From Pelagibacteraceae bacterium (GTDB taxonomy: Bacteria > Pseudomonadota > Alphaproteobacteria > Pelagibacterales > Pelagibacteraceae), in contig VTPM01000005.1 in the NCBI GenBank assembly GCA_008638125.1, positions 1 through 36,002 of the forward strand: a stretch of DNA of 36,002 nucleotides, read 5' to 3'. The notes beneath the pieces were generated by a model. It was not told the origin of the DNA and made no database searches. It worked only from the letters and a program-made list of their open reading frames with translations. Both the position numbers and the translations under genes were made by a program. Of the stretch, positions 16,327-27,349 are shown piece after piece (within the stretch, counting starts at the first letter, position 1; every line of letters starts with the position of its first letter).

Positions 16327-18036
16327 ATGAAAAACCTAAAAGTACAATTCAAATATCTAATCTATCTTTTATTGTTATTAAACATAGTAAATTTTGCTCA
16401 TACTAAAGATATAGATAAATTCCTTAATGAGAACGATATTACAAATTATTTTTCAGGAATTGTAGCAATTAATGAAAATCAATATCAAGATTCATACTAT
16501 TATTTAAAAGATTTAAACAATTTAGAGCAAAGTCATTATAATTATTCACAGTATTTTCAATACTCTTTGATTACTCTTAAAAAATTTAGAGAGGCCGTGA
16601 ATTATTCCAAAAAATTAGAGGAGAATAAAATTGATAATTTTGAGAGCAATTTAATTAGTGCTGTTTATTATTTAAAAAACCAAGATCAAGCAAAGTCCAC
16701 TTATTATATTGAACAATTAATCGACAAAAGTCAGCCTGGAACTATTCAGAATTTAGTTTCATCTTCGCTGAATAGCTGGGTGAATATTAAAAATCAACCT
16801 AACCCCGAGTCCAGTTTGAAACTACTTGATAGCATTCCAAGAAATTTCGAAAATTTAAAAAAAATTCAAAAAGCTTTTGTTTATTGTTATTTTGATTCTA
16901 ACAAAACCGGCAATGTATTCAGAGAACTTTTTGCCAACCCAAATATAGATTTTTCTAGATATATTTTTTTCTATGTTAATTATTTATTAAACAAAGAGGA
17001 TGCCAAAGAAGAAGCACAAAATATTTTGCAAGACTCTTTAAAGCAATACCCGAAAAATTTAATATTAAATCAATTAAATGTTGATATTGAGCAAAACAGA
17101 AAAACTAATAACCAATTTGATTGTTCAGAACCAAATCAAGTAATTGCAGAAATGTTGTACGTAGTAGCAAATGCTTTGGCAGCTCAAAGCAATTATGTAG
17201 CCTCAAATTTCTATTTAAATCTTGCCAATTATTTAAATCCAAACTTTCAATCTTACACGACTTTGTATGCTGAAAATTTTTATAATATCGAAGAGTTTGA
17301 TAAAGCCAAAGAGCTCTATATGGAAATACAAAAACAAGGCTCTGTTTATAGCTGGCATGCTAATAAGCAGATTGCATTCATACTCATCAAACAAGGTAAT
17401 AAGCAGGAAGCTGTTGAATATTTAAAAGATAAATATCAAAAAATTAAATCTCCAAGTCTCTATGAAATATTTGATTTTGCAGAATTTTTAAAAAACAATG
17501 AAAATTATGATGACTCCATCAAATATTATTCTCAACTTCTAAGCCTGATTGATAAAAAACATGATTTATATGCCCAAGTCTTAGATGGTAGAGGTATTGC
17601 CTATGAAAGAACTAATCAATGGGACAAGGCAGAAGTTGACCTATTAGGTTCATTGGAGTCCTCACCTAATGATGCTTATGTTATTAATTATTTAGCCTAT
17701 TCTTGGATCGAGAAAGGAAAAAATATTGAAAAAGCTTTAACGATGTTACGTAAAGCAAACGAACTGAGACCTAATGATGGTTACATTATAGACTCACTGG
17801 GTTGGGCTTTATTTAAACTTAAAAGATTTAAAGAAGCTAAAAATTATTTAGAATTGGCAGTGCAATATATGGCATCAGATCCTGTCGTGAACGATCATTA
17901 TGCAGATTCACTATGGATGAATAATCAAAGTTTGCAAGCGCGGTATTATTGGAATTACGTTCTTAAATTAGAAAAAACAGAGGATAAATTGAAAGAGGAA
18001 ATTAAGCAAAAACTTTTGTTTGGGTTAAAAAGCTAG
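16327..18036 (+). CDS. Exported TPR-repeat protein
   Basis: N-terminal signal peptide-like segment and TPR units (AYVINYLAYSWIEKGKNIEKALTMLRKANELRPNDGYIIDSLGWALFKLKRFKEAKNYLELAV). Confidence 0.82.
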   Translation: MKNLKVQFKYLIYLLLLLNIVNFAHTKDIDKFLNENDITNYFSGIVAINENQYQDSYYYLKDLNNLEQSHYNYSQYFQYSLITLKKFREAVNYSKKLEENKIDNFESNLISAVYYLKNQDQAKSTYYIEQLIDKSQPGTIQNLVSSSLNSWVNIKNQPNPESSLKLLDSIPRNFENLKKIQKAFVYCYFDSNKTGNVFRELFANPNIDFSRYIFFYVNYLLNKEDAKEEAQNILQDSLKQYPKNLILNQLNVDIEQNRKTNNQFDCSEPNQVIAEMLYVVANALAAQSNYVASNFYLNLANYLNPNFQSYTTLYAENFYNIEEFDKAKELYMEIQKQGSVYSWHANKQIAFILIKQGNKQEAVEYLKDKYQKIKSPSLYEIFDFAEFLKNNENYDDSIKYYSQLLSLIDKKHDLYAQVLDGRGIAYERTNQWDKAEVDLLGSLESSPNDAYVINYLAYSWIEKGKNIEKALTMLRKANELRPNDGYIIDSLGWALFKLKRFKEAKNYLELAVQYMASDPVVNDHYADSLWMNNQSLQARYYWNYVLKLEKTEDKLKEEIKQKLLFGLKS

Positions 18037-18044
18037 ATTAAGAA

Positions 18045-18872
18045 ATGATAAAATCATTTTCTAAAGTCAATTTATTTCTAAAAGTATTAAAAAAGAATAG
18101 AGATAAGCTTCACAATATTCAATCAAATACAGTTTTGGTTAATTTGTATGATCAGATTGAAATTAAAAAAATAAATGAAAAGAAAGACAAAATTAATTTC
18201 ACCGGACGATTTAAAGAGAATGTAAAAAAAAAAGATAATTCAATAATTAGATCTTTAAACCTTTTAAGATCATACAATCTCATAGACAAAGCAAATAGAT
18301 ATAAAATAACTATAAATAAAAAAATTCCTGTTTTTTCTGGGTTAGGTGGTGGCACAAGCAATGCTTTTTATATTATTAAATACTTTTTAAAAAATAAGCT
18401 AAATGAAAAACTTGTTAAAATTTTTGAAAAAAAAATAGGCTCAGATTTTAGATTATTCTTTTACAAAAACTCTGTTCAAAAAAGATTAAAAGATATCTCT
18501 AAATTAAATATTAAAAAAAATATTTTTTTGATTTTAGTTTATCCCAATGTAAAATGTTCAACCAAAGAGATATATGGAAAAGTAAAAAGATACAGTTCAC
18601 CAATAAGTTTCAATAATATTAAACATAAATATATAAGCTTTTTAAAAAAACAAAATAATGACTTGCAAACAATAGTTGAGAAAAAATATCCTAAAATTAA
18701 AAATCTCCTGATCGAAATTCAAAATCAAAATAAGTGTGTTTTCGCTAGAATGACAGGATCTGGTTCAGTATGCTTTGGAATATTTTTAGATAAAAAATCT
18801 GCTGGTGCAGCTTTAAAAAAAATAAGAAAAAAGTTTCCCAGTTATTTTTGCGATTTAGTTAAAAATATTTAA
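18045..18872 (+). CDS. ispE: 4-diphosphocytidyl-2-C-methyl-D-erythritol kinase
   Basis: GHMP kinase motif KIPVFSGLGGGTSNAF, SKVNLFLKVL start, C-terminal MTGSGSVCFGIF. Confidence 0.9.
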   Translation: MIKSFSKVNLFLKVLKKNRDKLHNIQSNTVLVNLYDQIEIKKINEKKDKINFTGRFKENVKKKDNSIIRSLNLLRSYNLIDKANRYKITINKKIPVFSGLGGGTSNAFYIIKYFLKNKLNEKLVKIFEKKIGSDFRLFFYKNSVQKRLKDISKLNIKKNIFLILVYPNVKCSTKEIYGKVKRYSSPISFNNIKHKYISFLKKQNNDLQTIVEKKYPKIKNLLIEIQNQNKCVFARMTGSGSVCFGIFLDKKSAGAALKKIRKKFPSYFCDLVKNI

Positions 18873-18921
18873 TTATGAAAAAATAAATTTTGCCTAAAAA
18901 ATGTTCAAAAATTAAAGGTTG

Positions 18922-20373
18922 CTAAGTTCCACAAAATGTTTGGTATTTTTTTTCTGATTGGGGCGCTGGATTTTTTAGACCAGTATATTGCCCATTATCT
19001 TTATAAGGGTCTTTTAAGGCTAAAATCAGCTTATTAAATTCATCTAGGTTACCTTGTTCCGCTTTAGATAATGCCGACTCAATCAAATGATTACGAGGAA
19101 TTATGATGGGATTATTTTTGGTCATTAATTCTTTTGCTTTAATAATATCTTGATTTCTAGATAAGCGAGAATTCCATTTGTTTTTCCATTCGATAAAATT
19201 TTTATCTTTGATTAATTCTTCTTGCGGAACTGAGCCATTCATTAGGTATACAAATGTATTTGTATAATCAGCTTCATTTTCAAACATAAGCTGAAAAAGA
19301 TCTTTCATAAGTTTATCATCCTCAATTTCGTTACTAATTAAACCTAATTTTCCTTTCATCATTTTAGTAAAATTATTTTTGAAGATATCTTTAAAATTAT
19401 TTATTTCTTGCTCAGCAATTGAAACTGCTTTTTTATTATCTAGATCAAATAAAGGCAGTATCGACTCAGCAAATCTAGCTAAATTCCATTCAGCAATGTT
19501 AGGTTGATTACCGAAAGCATACCTTCCATGAAGATCTATAGAACTAAAGACAGTTTTTGGATCATAGTAGTCCATAAAAGCACACGGACCATAATCTATT
19601 GTTTCACCTGAAATAGTCATATTGTCTGTATTCATAACTCCATGAATAAATGAAACTCTCATCCACTCAGCAATTAAGTAAGCTTGTTTTTTTATTACAA
19701 TTCTTAAAAGTTCAAGCGCTTGATTTTTTGAGTTAATAAATTCAGGGTAATGTCTTTTAATAGTATAACTGACTAATTCTTTTAATGATTTAATATCCTG
19801 CCTAGCTGCCAAGTATTGAAATGTTCCAACTCTTAAATGGGAAGAGGCCACTCTTGTTAACACAGCTCCTTGCAAAGCAACTTCTCTTTGAACCATTTCT
19901 CCTGTAGCTACTACAGCTAAACTTCTTGTAGTTGGGATATTCAGACCGTGCATAGCTTCACTAATAATATATTCTCGAAGCATAGGCCCTAAAGCTGCAC
20001 GACCGTCTCCAGACCTAGAGTAAGGTGTTCTACCAGATCCTTTGAATTGAATATCTATGCGTTTACCTGATGGAGTTAAATGCTCACCCAGAACAATAGC
20101 ACGTCCATCACCCAACATAACAAAATGACCAAATTGATGACCACAGTAGGCTTGTGCAAGGGGTTCAGATCCAGTAGGTAATTTATTTCCTGAAAATAGA
20201 TTAGTTAAATCATCTTCAGAAACAGAATTAACATCAAGACCTAAATCTTTTGCCAATCTATTATTGAAAATTATTAATTTTGGTTTTTTTACTGGTACAG
20301 GAACTAATTTTGTTGCCAAAATGTCTGGTAGTTTTGCATAAGTATTTTCAAACTTAAAACCTATATTTTTCAT
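18922..20373 (-). CDS. selO: Protein adenylyltransferase SelO (YdiU/UPF0061)
   Basis: YCGHQFGHFVMLGDGRAIVLGE, QFKGSGRTPYSRSGDGRAALGPMLREYIISEAM, FIHGVMNTDNMTISGETIDYGPCAFMD; terminal YQTFCGT. Confidence 0.93.
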   Translation of the reverse strand: MKNIGFKFENTYAKLPDILATKLVPVPVKKPKLIIFNNRLAKDLGLDVNSVSEDDLTNLFSGNKLPTGSEPLAQAYCGHQFGHFVMLGDGRAIVLGEHLTPSGKRIDIQFKGSGRTPYSRSGDGRAALGPMLREYIISEAMHGLNIPTTRSLAVVATGEMVQREVALQGAVLTRVASSHLRVGTFQYLAARQDIKSLKELVSYTIKRHYPEFINSKNQALELLRIVIKKQAYLIAEWMRVSFIHGVMNTDNMTISGETIDYGPCAFMDYYDPKTVFSSIDLHGRYAFGNQPNIAEWNLARFAESILPLFDLDNKKAVSIAEQEINNFKDIFKNNFTKMMKGKLGLISNEIEDDKLMKDLFQLMFENEADYTNTFVYLMNGSVPQEELIKDKNFIEWKNKWNSRLSRNQDIIKAKELMTKNNPIIIPRNHLIESALSKAEQGNLDEFNKLILALKDPYKDNGQYTGLKNPAPQSEKKYQTFCGT

Positions 20374-20551
20374 TTTTATTTATTAAACTTATCAAATTGC
20401 GCAATAAACATATTGGGCTAAATTTCCTTTAAAAACCTTTATAATATAGATGAATAAGTAAATTAATTAGTTGGTAATAATAATTTTGATTTTTAGTTAA
20501 GTCTTTTTTTGCAAGATTATGTTAAATAAGATAGATAATTCGGGAATTAAT

Positions 20552-20625
20552 TGGGGCATAGCCAAGCGGTAAGGCAGCGGTTTTTGATACCGCCATCCTA
20601 GGTTCGAATCCTAGTGCCCCAGCCA
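20552..20625 (+). tRNA. tRNA-Gln (anticodon TTG), CCA encoded
   Basis: tggggca...tgcccca acceptor pairing, anticodon arm gcggt-TTTTGAT-accgc, T-arm ggttcgaatcc, 3' gCCA in DNA. Confidence 0.95.
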
Positions 20626-20630
20626 ATTAA

Positions 20631-21917
20631 ATGGATAAATTATCAAACAACATATCTCTAATATCTAAGTTAAAAAAAATATTTTTTCCCTTTTACAAAT
20701 CTAAAGAATTAAAAAAATTATTTAAAATTATTAATAAAGATACGGAAAAAAAAACTCAAACAGCAATGTTTGTAGGTGGATGTGTTAGGAAATTTTTAAA
20801 CAATGAAATCATAGACGATATTGATATTGCAACGACACTATCGCCTGAAGAGTTAAAAGAAAAATTAAAAGATACAGAATTTAAAACGATTGATACAGGT
20901 TTAGAGCATGGGTCTTTAACAATCATTTGTAATTCAAATAAGTTTGAGGTTACCACTTTAAGAAAAGATATTAAAACTGATGGAAGGCATGCTGAAATAG
21001 AATACACAAATGATTGGGAACAAGATTCTACTAGAAGAGATTTTACTATTAATGCAATTTATATGGATCGAAGTGGAAAATTATTTGATCCTCAAAATGG
21101 AATTAATGATTTAAAGGAAAAAAAAATTAAATTTATTGGAGACCCTTTAAAGAGAATAGAAGAAGATTATCTTAGAATAATAAGATTCATAAGGTTTTCA
21201 ATTCACTATAATAATTTAATTTCTGATCCAGAAAACATAAAAGCAATCAAAATAAATTTAAATGGTATTAATCAGTTATCAAAAGAGAGAGTGTTAAATG
21301 AGCTTTATAAAATTTTTAGTTTAAAAAATCTTAATGTTCTTTTAGAAAATAAAGATATTAATGATATCTTTTCATTAATTTTTCCTGAATTTAAGTTTTT
21401 AGAAAGATTAGATAAGTTATTAAAAAATACCCTAATACCTTTATCAACTAGCTTTATATTTTCCACCTTACTAATTGATGAAAAAGATAATCATGAATAT
21501 TTTTGTCACAAATATAAAGTTTCAAATAAACTTAAAAATGAACTTAGCTTATTAGCTAGTCATTATGTTGAATTTAAAGAGAATAAAAATTTTTTAAAGA
21601 AAGATCTTAAAAAAAATATTTATAAAATTGGGAAAAATGAAATTAAAAATTTAGTATTTTTTATTTATCTTGCTGAAAAAAATTTTACTAAAAATCTTTT
21701 AGATAAAACTATTGAACAAATAGAAAAAATTACTCCTCCAAAATTTCCTTACAAAGGACAGTATTTAATTGATCAAGGTATTACAGACGGTAAAAAAATT
21801 GGTTATGCTCTTAAAGAATTAGAAAGAGAATGGATAGAAAAAGATTTTGAACTAAACAACAAAGAAGCCAGATTAATTGTAGAAAAAGTAAAGAAACTAG
21901 ACGTATTGTATATCTAG
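20631..21917 (+). CDS. cca: tRNA nucleotidyltransferase (CCA-adding enzyme)/poly(A) polymerase family
   Basis: AMFVGGCVRKFLNNEIIDDIDIATT, RRDFTINAIYMDRSGKLFDPQNGINDLKEKKIKFIGDPLKRIEEDYLRIIRFIRFS. Confidence 0.9.
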   Translation: MDKLSNNISLISKLKKIFFPFYKSKELKKLFKIINKDTEKKTQTAMFVGGCVRKFLNNEIIDDIDIATTLSPEELKEKLKDTEFKTIDTGLEHGSLTIICNSNKFEVTTLRKDIKTDGRHAEIEYTNDWEQDSTRRDFTINAIYMDRSGKLFDPQNGINDLKEKKIKFIGDPLKRIEEDYLRIIRFIRFSIHYNNLISDPENIKAIKINLNGINQLSKERVLNELYKIFSLKNLNVLLENKDINDIFSLIFPEFKFLERLDKLLKNTLIPLSTSFIFSTLLIDEKDNHEYFCHKYKVSNKLKNELSLLASHYVEFKENKNFLKKDLKKNIYKIGKNEIKNLVFFIYLAEKNFTKNLLDKTIEQIEKITPPKFPYKGQYLIDQGITDGKKIGYALKELEREWIEKDFELNNKEARLIVEKVKKLDVLYI

Positions 21918-22373
21918 AATTTCAAATGTTTTTTCACCAGATGGGGTTTCAACCACAACCATCTCATTTAAAGTTTTGCCGATCAGAGCTTTTCCTATTG
22001 GTGATCTAAAATAAATCAAGTTTTTAGAAATATCAGCTTCGTCCTTGCCAACAATTTTATAAGTTTTTTTTTTATTTAGTTCTAAATCTTGAACAGTAAC
22101 GGTAGATCCAAATATGATATTACCGTTGTTTTCAACTTTAGTTACATCAATAACGTTTGCTCTAGCAATAATGTCATTAATTTCAATGACTCGGCTTTCC
22201 ATCTGAGCTTGCTGCTCTTTTGCTGCATGATATTCTGCATTTTCTTTAAGATCTCCATGAGATCTAGCTTCAGCAATAGCTGCAACTATTTTAGGTCTCT
22301 TAATATTTTTTAATTCATCAAGTTCTACTTTTAGTTTTTCTAGACCTTGGATTGTTATAGGTTCTTTATCCAT
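21897..22373 (-). CDS. greA: Transcription elongation factor GreA
   Basis: Coiled-coil N-domain IAEARSHGDLKENAEYHAAKEQQAQME and C-domain YFRSPIGKALIGKTLNEMVVVETPSGEKTFEI. Confidence 0.96.
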   Translation of the reverse strand: MDKEPITIQGLEKLKVELDELKNIKRPKIVAAIAEARSHGDLKENAEYHAAKEQQAQMESRVIEINDIIARANVIDVTKVENNGNIIFGSTVTVQDLELNKKKTYKIVGKDEADISKNLIYFRSPIGKALIGKTLNEMVVVETPSGEKTFEILDIQYV

Positions 22374-23207
22374 TTATTTCCATTTTGCTTGTGGGGGCAA
22401 TGACATTAAAATTGACTCAGTATTACCGCCTGAATTTAATCCAAACTTCGTACCTCTATCATATAAAAGATTAAATTCAACATATCTACCTCTTTTGTAT
22501 AATTGCTTCTCTTTATCAACCGTATTCCATTTAGATTTTATTTTATTTAAAATCATTTCTTTTGTTATGTCTATAAATGTAATGCCAAGATCTTGAACGA
22601 ATTTAAAATTTTGATCCCAATCTTTGGTTTCATAATCAAAAAATATTCCACCTAAACCACGTGGTTCATTCCTATGCGGTAAATAAAAATAATTATCACA
22701 CCATTTTTTATACTTTTGATAATTTTTTTTATTTTTAAGACAAACATCTTTTAATTTTTTGTGAATATTTTTCTTTTCTTTTTCATCGTGAAAAGTTGGT
22801 GTTGCATCCATTCCTCCTCCAAACCATTCTTTTGAAGTTACAATAAATCTAGTATTAAAATGAACTGCTGGTATTTTGGGATTTTTCATATGAGCTACTA
22901 CAGAAATTCCTGAAGCCCAATATTTTCCATCTCTTTCTGCACCTAAAATTTTAGAACGAAATTCTTTTTTAAATATCCCTGAAACTGTTGAACGATTAAC
23001 ACCTACTTTATCGAAGAGTCCTCCACCTTCTAGCAAGTAAGATATACCGCCACCTTCCTTTTTATTATCTTTACTCCATTCTCTCTTGGTAAATTTCTTT
23101 TTCTTATATTTTTTTTCAAGCAACTCAAATTCTTCAACTATTTTTTCTTGTAAGAATTTAAACCAATTACTTGCTAATGTTTTTTTTATTTCTATAAAAT
23201 TTTTCAT
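22374..23207 (-). CDS. hemF: Oxygen-dependent coproporphyrinogen III oxidase
   Basis: AVHFNTRFI, WFGGGMDATPTF, RGLGGIFFDY, FNLLYDRGTKFGLNSGGNTESILMSLPP. Confidence 0.96.
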   Translation of the reverse strand: MKNFIEIKKTLASNWFKFLQEKIVEEFELLEKKYKKKKFTKREWSKDNKKEGGGISYLLEGGGLFDKVGVNRSTVSGIFKKEFRSKILGAERDGKYWASGISVVAHMKNPKIPAVHFNTRFIVTSKEWFGGGMDATPTFHDEKEKKNIHKKLKDVCLKNKKNYQKYKKWCDNYFYLPHRNEPRGLGGIFFDYETKDWDQNFKFVQDLGITFIDITKEMILNKIKSKWNTVDKEKQLYKRGRYVEFNLLYDRGTKFGLNSGGNTESILMSLPPQAKWK

Positions 23208-23656
23208 TTAAAAAAGTTATTTTGTCTTAGTGCTTCTGATGCAACTACTGCAACCGTCATAGCTACATTAAGTGATCTTGCTTCTTTGCTCAAGGGAACT
23301 TTAAGAGATTCATAAGATGAAGTATGAACTTCCTCTGGAACACCAGCACTTTCCCTACCAAACAATAGAAAATCATTTTTTTTAAATTTAAATTCGTGGT
23401 AAAATTTTTTTGCTTTTGTTGTAAGTAAAATAATTCTTGATTTATTATTTTTATTTTTAAAATTTTCAAAATCAGAATATCTAGTTATTTCACTTAGCTT
23501 CACATAATCCATAGCCACCCTTTTAAATCTTGAATCGTCTAAATTAAATCCACAAGGTTCGATTATATGAATTCTTAGATTTAAACAGGCTGATAATCTT
23601 ACAATAGCAGCAGTATTTTGAGGTATATCTGGCTTATAAAGTGCTATATTTATCAT
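23204..23656 (-). CDS. trmL: tRNA (cytidine(34)-2'-O)-methyltransferase (SpoU family)
   Basis: ALYKPDIPQNTAAIVRLSACLNLRIHIIEPCGF, LLFGRESAGVPEEVH, VPLSKEARSLNVAMTVAVVASEALRQ. Confidence 0.9.
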   Translation of the reverse strand: MINIALYKPDIPQNTAAIVRLSACLNLRIHIIEPCGFNLDDSRFKRVAMDYVKLSEITRYSDFENFKNKNNKSRIILLTTKAKKFYHEFKFKKNDFLLFGRESAGVPEEVHTSSYESLKVPLSKEARSLNVAMTVAVVASEALRQNNFFK

Positions 23657-23743
23657 TATCAGTTATTTTTATGTGTCATTCTGACCCTAGAAAAGCTGCA
23701 GAATTAGTTTTAATTAATATTTTTTAATAATAAATATAGAATT

Positions 23744-24259
23744 ATGAGCAAGCAAGAAGATAAAAAAAATAGACGAGATTTTCTTTTTACAGCCAGTTAC
23801 ACAGTCGGTGCAGTCGGCTTAGGTGCTACGATCTGGCCTTTAATTCATCAAATGAATCCAGATGAGTCTGTCAAAGCATTAGCAACAACAGAAGTGGATG
23901 TAAGCCAAGTTGCTCCTGGCAAATCAATTACAGTTTTATGGAGAGGAAAACCAGTTTTTATTAAAAGAAGAACGCCTGAAGAAATTGCAGAAGTCAGAGC
24001 AGTAGATTTAAAAGATTTAAAAGATCCTCAAAAGGATGAGGATAGAGCAAAAAATCCTGAATGGTTAGTTATGCTAGGAGTTTGTACCCATCTAGGATGT
24101 GTACCATTAGCTGACAAAGGAGACTTCAAAGGATGGTTCTGTCCTTGCCACGGTTCTCATTATGATGGATCAGGTAGAATTAGAAAAGGACCAGCGCCAG
24201 TAAATATGGAAATTCCAGAATATGAATTCGTTGATAGCAACACAATTAAAATTGGATAA
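23744..24259 (+). CDS. petA: Ubiquinol-cytochrome c reductase Rieske iron-sulfur subunit
   Basis: RRDFLF twin-Arg N-terminus, CTHLGCVPL and [13 protein letters not shown] cluster motifs. Confidence 0.97.
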   Translation: MSKQEDKKNRRDFLFTASYTVGAVGLGATIWPLIHQMNPDESVKALATTEVDVSQVAPGKSITVLWRGKPVFIKRRTPEEIAEVRAVDLKDLKDPQKDEDRAKNPEWLVMLGVCTHLGCVPLADKGDFKGWFCPCHGSHYDGSGRIRKGPAPVNMEIPEYEFVDSNTIKIG

Positions 24260-24267
24260 TTGAAATA

Positions 24268-25524
24268 ATGAGTGATCATAATTACGTACCAGAATCAAAA
24301 GTAGGAAAATGGTTTAATGATAGACTTCCATTATTATCTCTTGGAGCACACTTAAGAGAATATCCAACTCCTAAAAATTTAAATTACTGGTGGACATTTG
24401 GTGGAATACTTACATTTTGTCTAATTACACAAATAGTTACTGGAATAGTTTTAGCAATGCATTACGTTGCTCATGCGGATCTTGCATTTGAAAGTGTTGA
24501 AAAAATAATGCGAGATGTAAATTATGGTTGGCTCATAAGATATATCCATAGCAATGGTGCTTCGATGTTTTTTTTAGCTGTATACATACATATTTTTAGA
24601 TCCTTATTTTACGGATCATACAAATCTCCAAGGGAACTAATTTGGATTATTGGAATGATTATTTACATCTTGATGATGGCTGCAGCATTTATGGGATATG
24701 TTTTACCATGGGGACAAATGAGTTTTTGGGGAGCAACAGTTATTACGAATTTATTTAGTGCAATACCTTTAGTAGGAGAAAGTATTGTTACATGGTTATG
24801 GGGAGGTTATTCTGTAGATAATCCAACTTTAAATCGTTTCTTTAGTTTACATTACCTAATTCCGTTTTTAATTTTAGGATTGGTAGTTTTACATATTTGG
24901 GCTCTACATGTTCCAGGAAACAATAATCCTGTAGGTATAGACATTAAAAAACCATCGAAAGATACGGTTCCATTTCATCCATACATAACAGTGAAAGATA
25001 TTTTTGCTCTATTAATGTTTATGATTATTTTTGCAGGGTTTGTATTTTTCTCTCCAAATGTTTTAGGTCACTCTGATAATTATATTCCAGCTAATCCAAT
25101 GGTAACGCCAGCGCACATTGTTCCAGAATGGTACTTGCTTCCGTTTTATGCAATTCTTAGATCAGTACCTGATAAACTTGGTGGAGTATTATTAATGTTT
25201 GGTGCTTTGTTTGTTTTAATTATTTTACCTTGGCTCGACACTAGTAAAATAAGATCAGCAGTATTTAGACCTTTATATCGACAGTTCTTTTGGATATTAG
25301 TTATCGATGTGTTAGCTCTAGGTTATCTAGGTGCAATGCCAGCAGAAGGCACATATTTATTTTTAGCAAGGGTATCTACAGTTTATTACTTCCTTCATTT
25401 TTTAGTTATTTTACCAGTTTTAGGTTTTTTAGAAAAAACAGACCCTTTACCAGCAAGTATTTCTGAACCAGTTTTAACCGGTGGATTAAGCACATCTGCT
25501 GCAAAATCAGATGACATTAAATAG
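24268..25524 (+). CDS. petB: Cytochrome b of the bc1 complex
   Basis: Polytopic; heme-ligand His residues, [35 protein letters not shown]. Confidence 0.97.
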   Translation: MSDHNYVPESKVGKWFNDRLPLLSLGAHLREYPTPKNLNYWWTFGGILTFCLITQIVTGIVLAMHYVAHADLAFESVEKIMRDVNYGWLIRYIHSNGASMFFLAVYIHIFRSLFYGSYKSPRELIWIIGMIIYILMMAAAFMGYVLPWGQMSFWGATVITNLFSAIPLVGESIVTWLWGGYSVDNPTLNRFFSLHYLIPFLILGLVVLHIWALHVPGNNNPVGIDIKKPSKDTVPFHPYITVKDIFALLMFMIIFAGFVFFSPNVLGHSDNYIPANPMVTPAHIVPEWYLLPFYAILRSVPDKLGGVLLMFGALFVLIILPWLDTSKIRSAVFRPLYRQFFWILVIDVLALGYLGAMPAEGTYLFLARVSTVYYFLHFLVILPVLGFLEKTDPLPASISEPVLTGGLSTSAAKSDDIK

Positions 25525-26299
25525 ATTAATTAAATTAACCCTAAGTATTTTATTTGTAGTCCTATTTTCTAGTAAATCATTTGCCGCTGGAAGTAATATA
25601 GAAAATTTAAAAGTTGATTGGAGTTTTGCAGGTATCACTGGAAAATTTGATAGATCCTCATTGCAAAGAGGTTATCAAGTTTATAAGGAAGTCTGTGCAT
25701 CTTGCCATTCTATGCAATATTTAAGTTTTAGAAACTTAGGAGAAAAGGGTGGACCAGAATTTTCCGAAGAAGAAGTTAAAGCAATTGCTGCAGGGTATGA
25801 AGTTAACGATGGCCCTAACAGTGATGGAGAAATGTTTACTAGACCAGGAAGAGCTTCAGATAAATTTGTAAAGCCTTACCCAAATGTTAATGCGGCAATG
25901 GCAGCTAATGGCGGAGCATATCCACCAGATCTTTCTGTAATTGTTAAAGCTAGATCAGGAGGAGCGAATTACATTTACTCTTTACTAATGGGATACGAAG
26001 AAAAACCAGCTGATTTTGTTTTAGACGAAGGTGTTTATTATAATAAATACATGGAAGGAAATAAAATAAAAATGCCGGCTCCGTTGTCAGATGATTTAAT
26101 TGAGTATTCTGATGGAACAAAAGCAAGCTTAGATCAACTTTCAAAAGATGTAACAACTTTTCTAACTTGGGCTGCTGAACCTCACCTTGAGGCAAGACAC
26201 AAGACGGGAACAAAAGTTATAATTTATTTAATATTACTAGCCACTTTAGTTTACTTTAGTATGAAAAAAATATGGCTAAGGGTTGACTCGGAAAAATAG
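25511..26299 (+). CDS. petC: Cytochrome c1
   Basis: Signal peptide, [15 protein letters not shown] heme c motif, YPPDLS, C-terminal TM anchor. Confidence 0.96.
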   Translation: MTLNRLIKLTLSILFVVLFSSKSFAAGSNIENLKVDWSFAGITGKFDRSSLQRGYQVYKEVCASCHSMQYLSFRNLGEKGGPEFSEEEVKAIAAGYEVNDGPNSDGEMFTRPGRASDKFVKPYPNVNAAMAANGGAYPPDLSVIVKARSGGANYIYSLLMGYEEKPADFVLDEGVYYNKYMEGNKIKMPAPLSDDLIEYSDGTKASLDQLSKDVTTFLTWAAEPHLEARHKTGTKVIIYLILLATLVYFSMKKIWLRVDSEK

Positions 26300-27349
26300 A
26301 ACATCTCCGTCTTTAACAATATACTCTTTACCCTCAATTCGAAGCTTTCCATTTTCTTTACATTTTTCAAAACTTCCAAATTTAATAAAATCTTCAGCTG
26401 ATACAGCTTCAGCTCTAATAAAGTTTTTTTCAAAATCTGTGTGAATAACTGCAGCTGCTTTGGGAGCTTGAGTATTTTTTTTTACAGTCCATGCTCTACT
26501 TTCTTCTGGACCAGATGTAAAATAAGTATCAAGATTAAGTAAATCGTATCCTTCTCTAATTAGTTTATTTAAACCAGTCCTATTCAAACCAATTTCTTTC
26601 ATAAAATTTTCTCTTTCGTCTTTATCTAATCCCATGATTTGGTCTTCGATATCAGCACAGATAATAACTACTTTTTCATTTGGAAAATTATTTTTAACTA
26701 TCTCTGTATACTTATTGCCATTTGTAACGCTCTCTTCATCAACATTACAAACTATAATTTTTGGCTTTTGGCTAAGTAATCCAATTTGATTAAGTATTTT
26801 TTTTTCTTCTTCATCAAAATTATTAAGAGATTCATCTCCTTTATTTAAGAGATCTAGTTTTTTTTCAAAAGCTTGTATTTCTTTTGCAGATAAAGTTTTC
26901 TTTTTTCCTTTTTCTAATTTTTTTTGAATTATATCAATATCTGATAATAGAATTTCAGTTTTAATAGTTTCTAGATCATTTATTGGATTTATTTCTGAAT
27001 TTACATGAGTAATTTGATCAGAGTCAAAACATCTTACCAAATGAATTATTGCATCAACCTCTCTGATATGTGAAAGAAATTTATTACCTAAGCCTTCTCC
27101 TTTTGAAGCACCTTTAACTAATCCTGCAATATCAACAAAAGTTATATTAGTATAAATTTTTTTTTTTGAATTTGATAGTTTCGTTAGTTGGTCTAACCTT
27201 TCATCTGGAACATCAACTATACCAATATTTGGGTCAATCGTACAAAAAGGAAAATTTGCAGCCTCAGCATTTTTAGAAGCAGTTAAAGCATTAAATAAAG
27301 TTGATTTCCCAACGTTTGGTAAACCAACTATTCCACACTTAAATCCCAT
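26276..27349 (-). CDS. ychF: Redox-regulated ATPase YchF
   Basis: [52 protein letters not shown] domain at C-terminus. Confidence 0.96.
   Translation of the reverse strand: MGFKCGIVGLPNVGKSTLFNALTASKNAEAANFPFCTIDPNIGIVDVPDERLDQLTKLSNSKKKIYTNITFVDIAGLVKGASKGEGLGNKFLSHIREVDAIIHLVRCFDSDQITHVNSEINPINDLETIKTEILLSDIDIIQKKLEKGKKKTLSAKEIQAFEKKLDLLNKGDESLNNFDEEEKKILNQIGLLSQKPKIIVCNVDEESVTNGNKYTEIVKNNFPNEKVVIICADIEDQIMGLDKDERENFMKEIGLNRTGLNKLIREGYDLLNLDTYFTSGPEESRAWTVKKNTQAPKAAAVIHTDFEKNFIRAEAVSAEDFIKFGSFEKCKENGKLRIEGKEYIVKDGDVLFFRVNP

Noticed and set aside
20509-20539. Possible tRNA-Gln promoter (TTGCAA / GATAAT)
   Set aside because: The better -10 match gives a 19-bp spacer; too weak to call in AT-rich DNA without TSS data.
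23657-23743. ATTCTG...CAGAAT dyad between trmL and petA
   Set aside because: Only 6-bp arms with a long loop; not distinguishable from chance.
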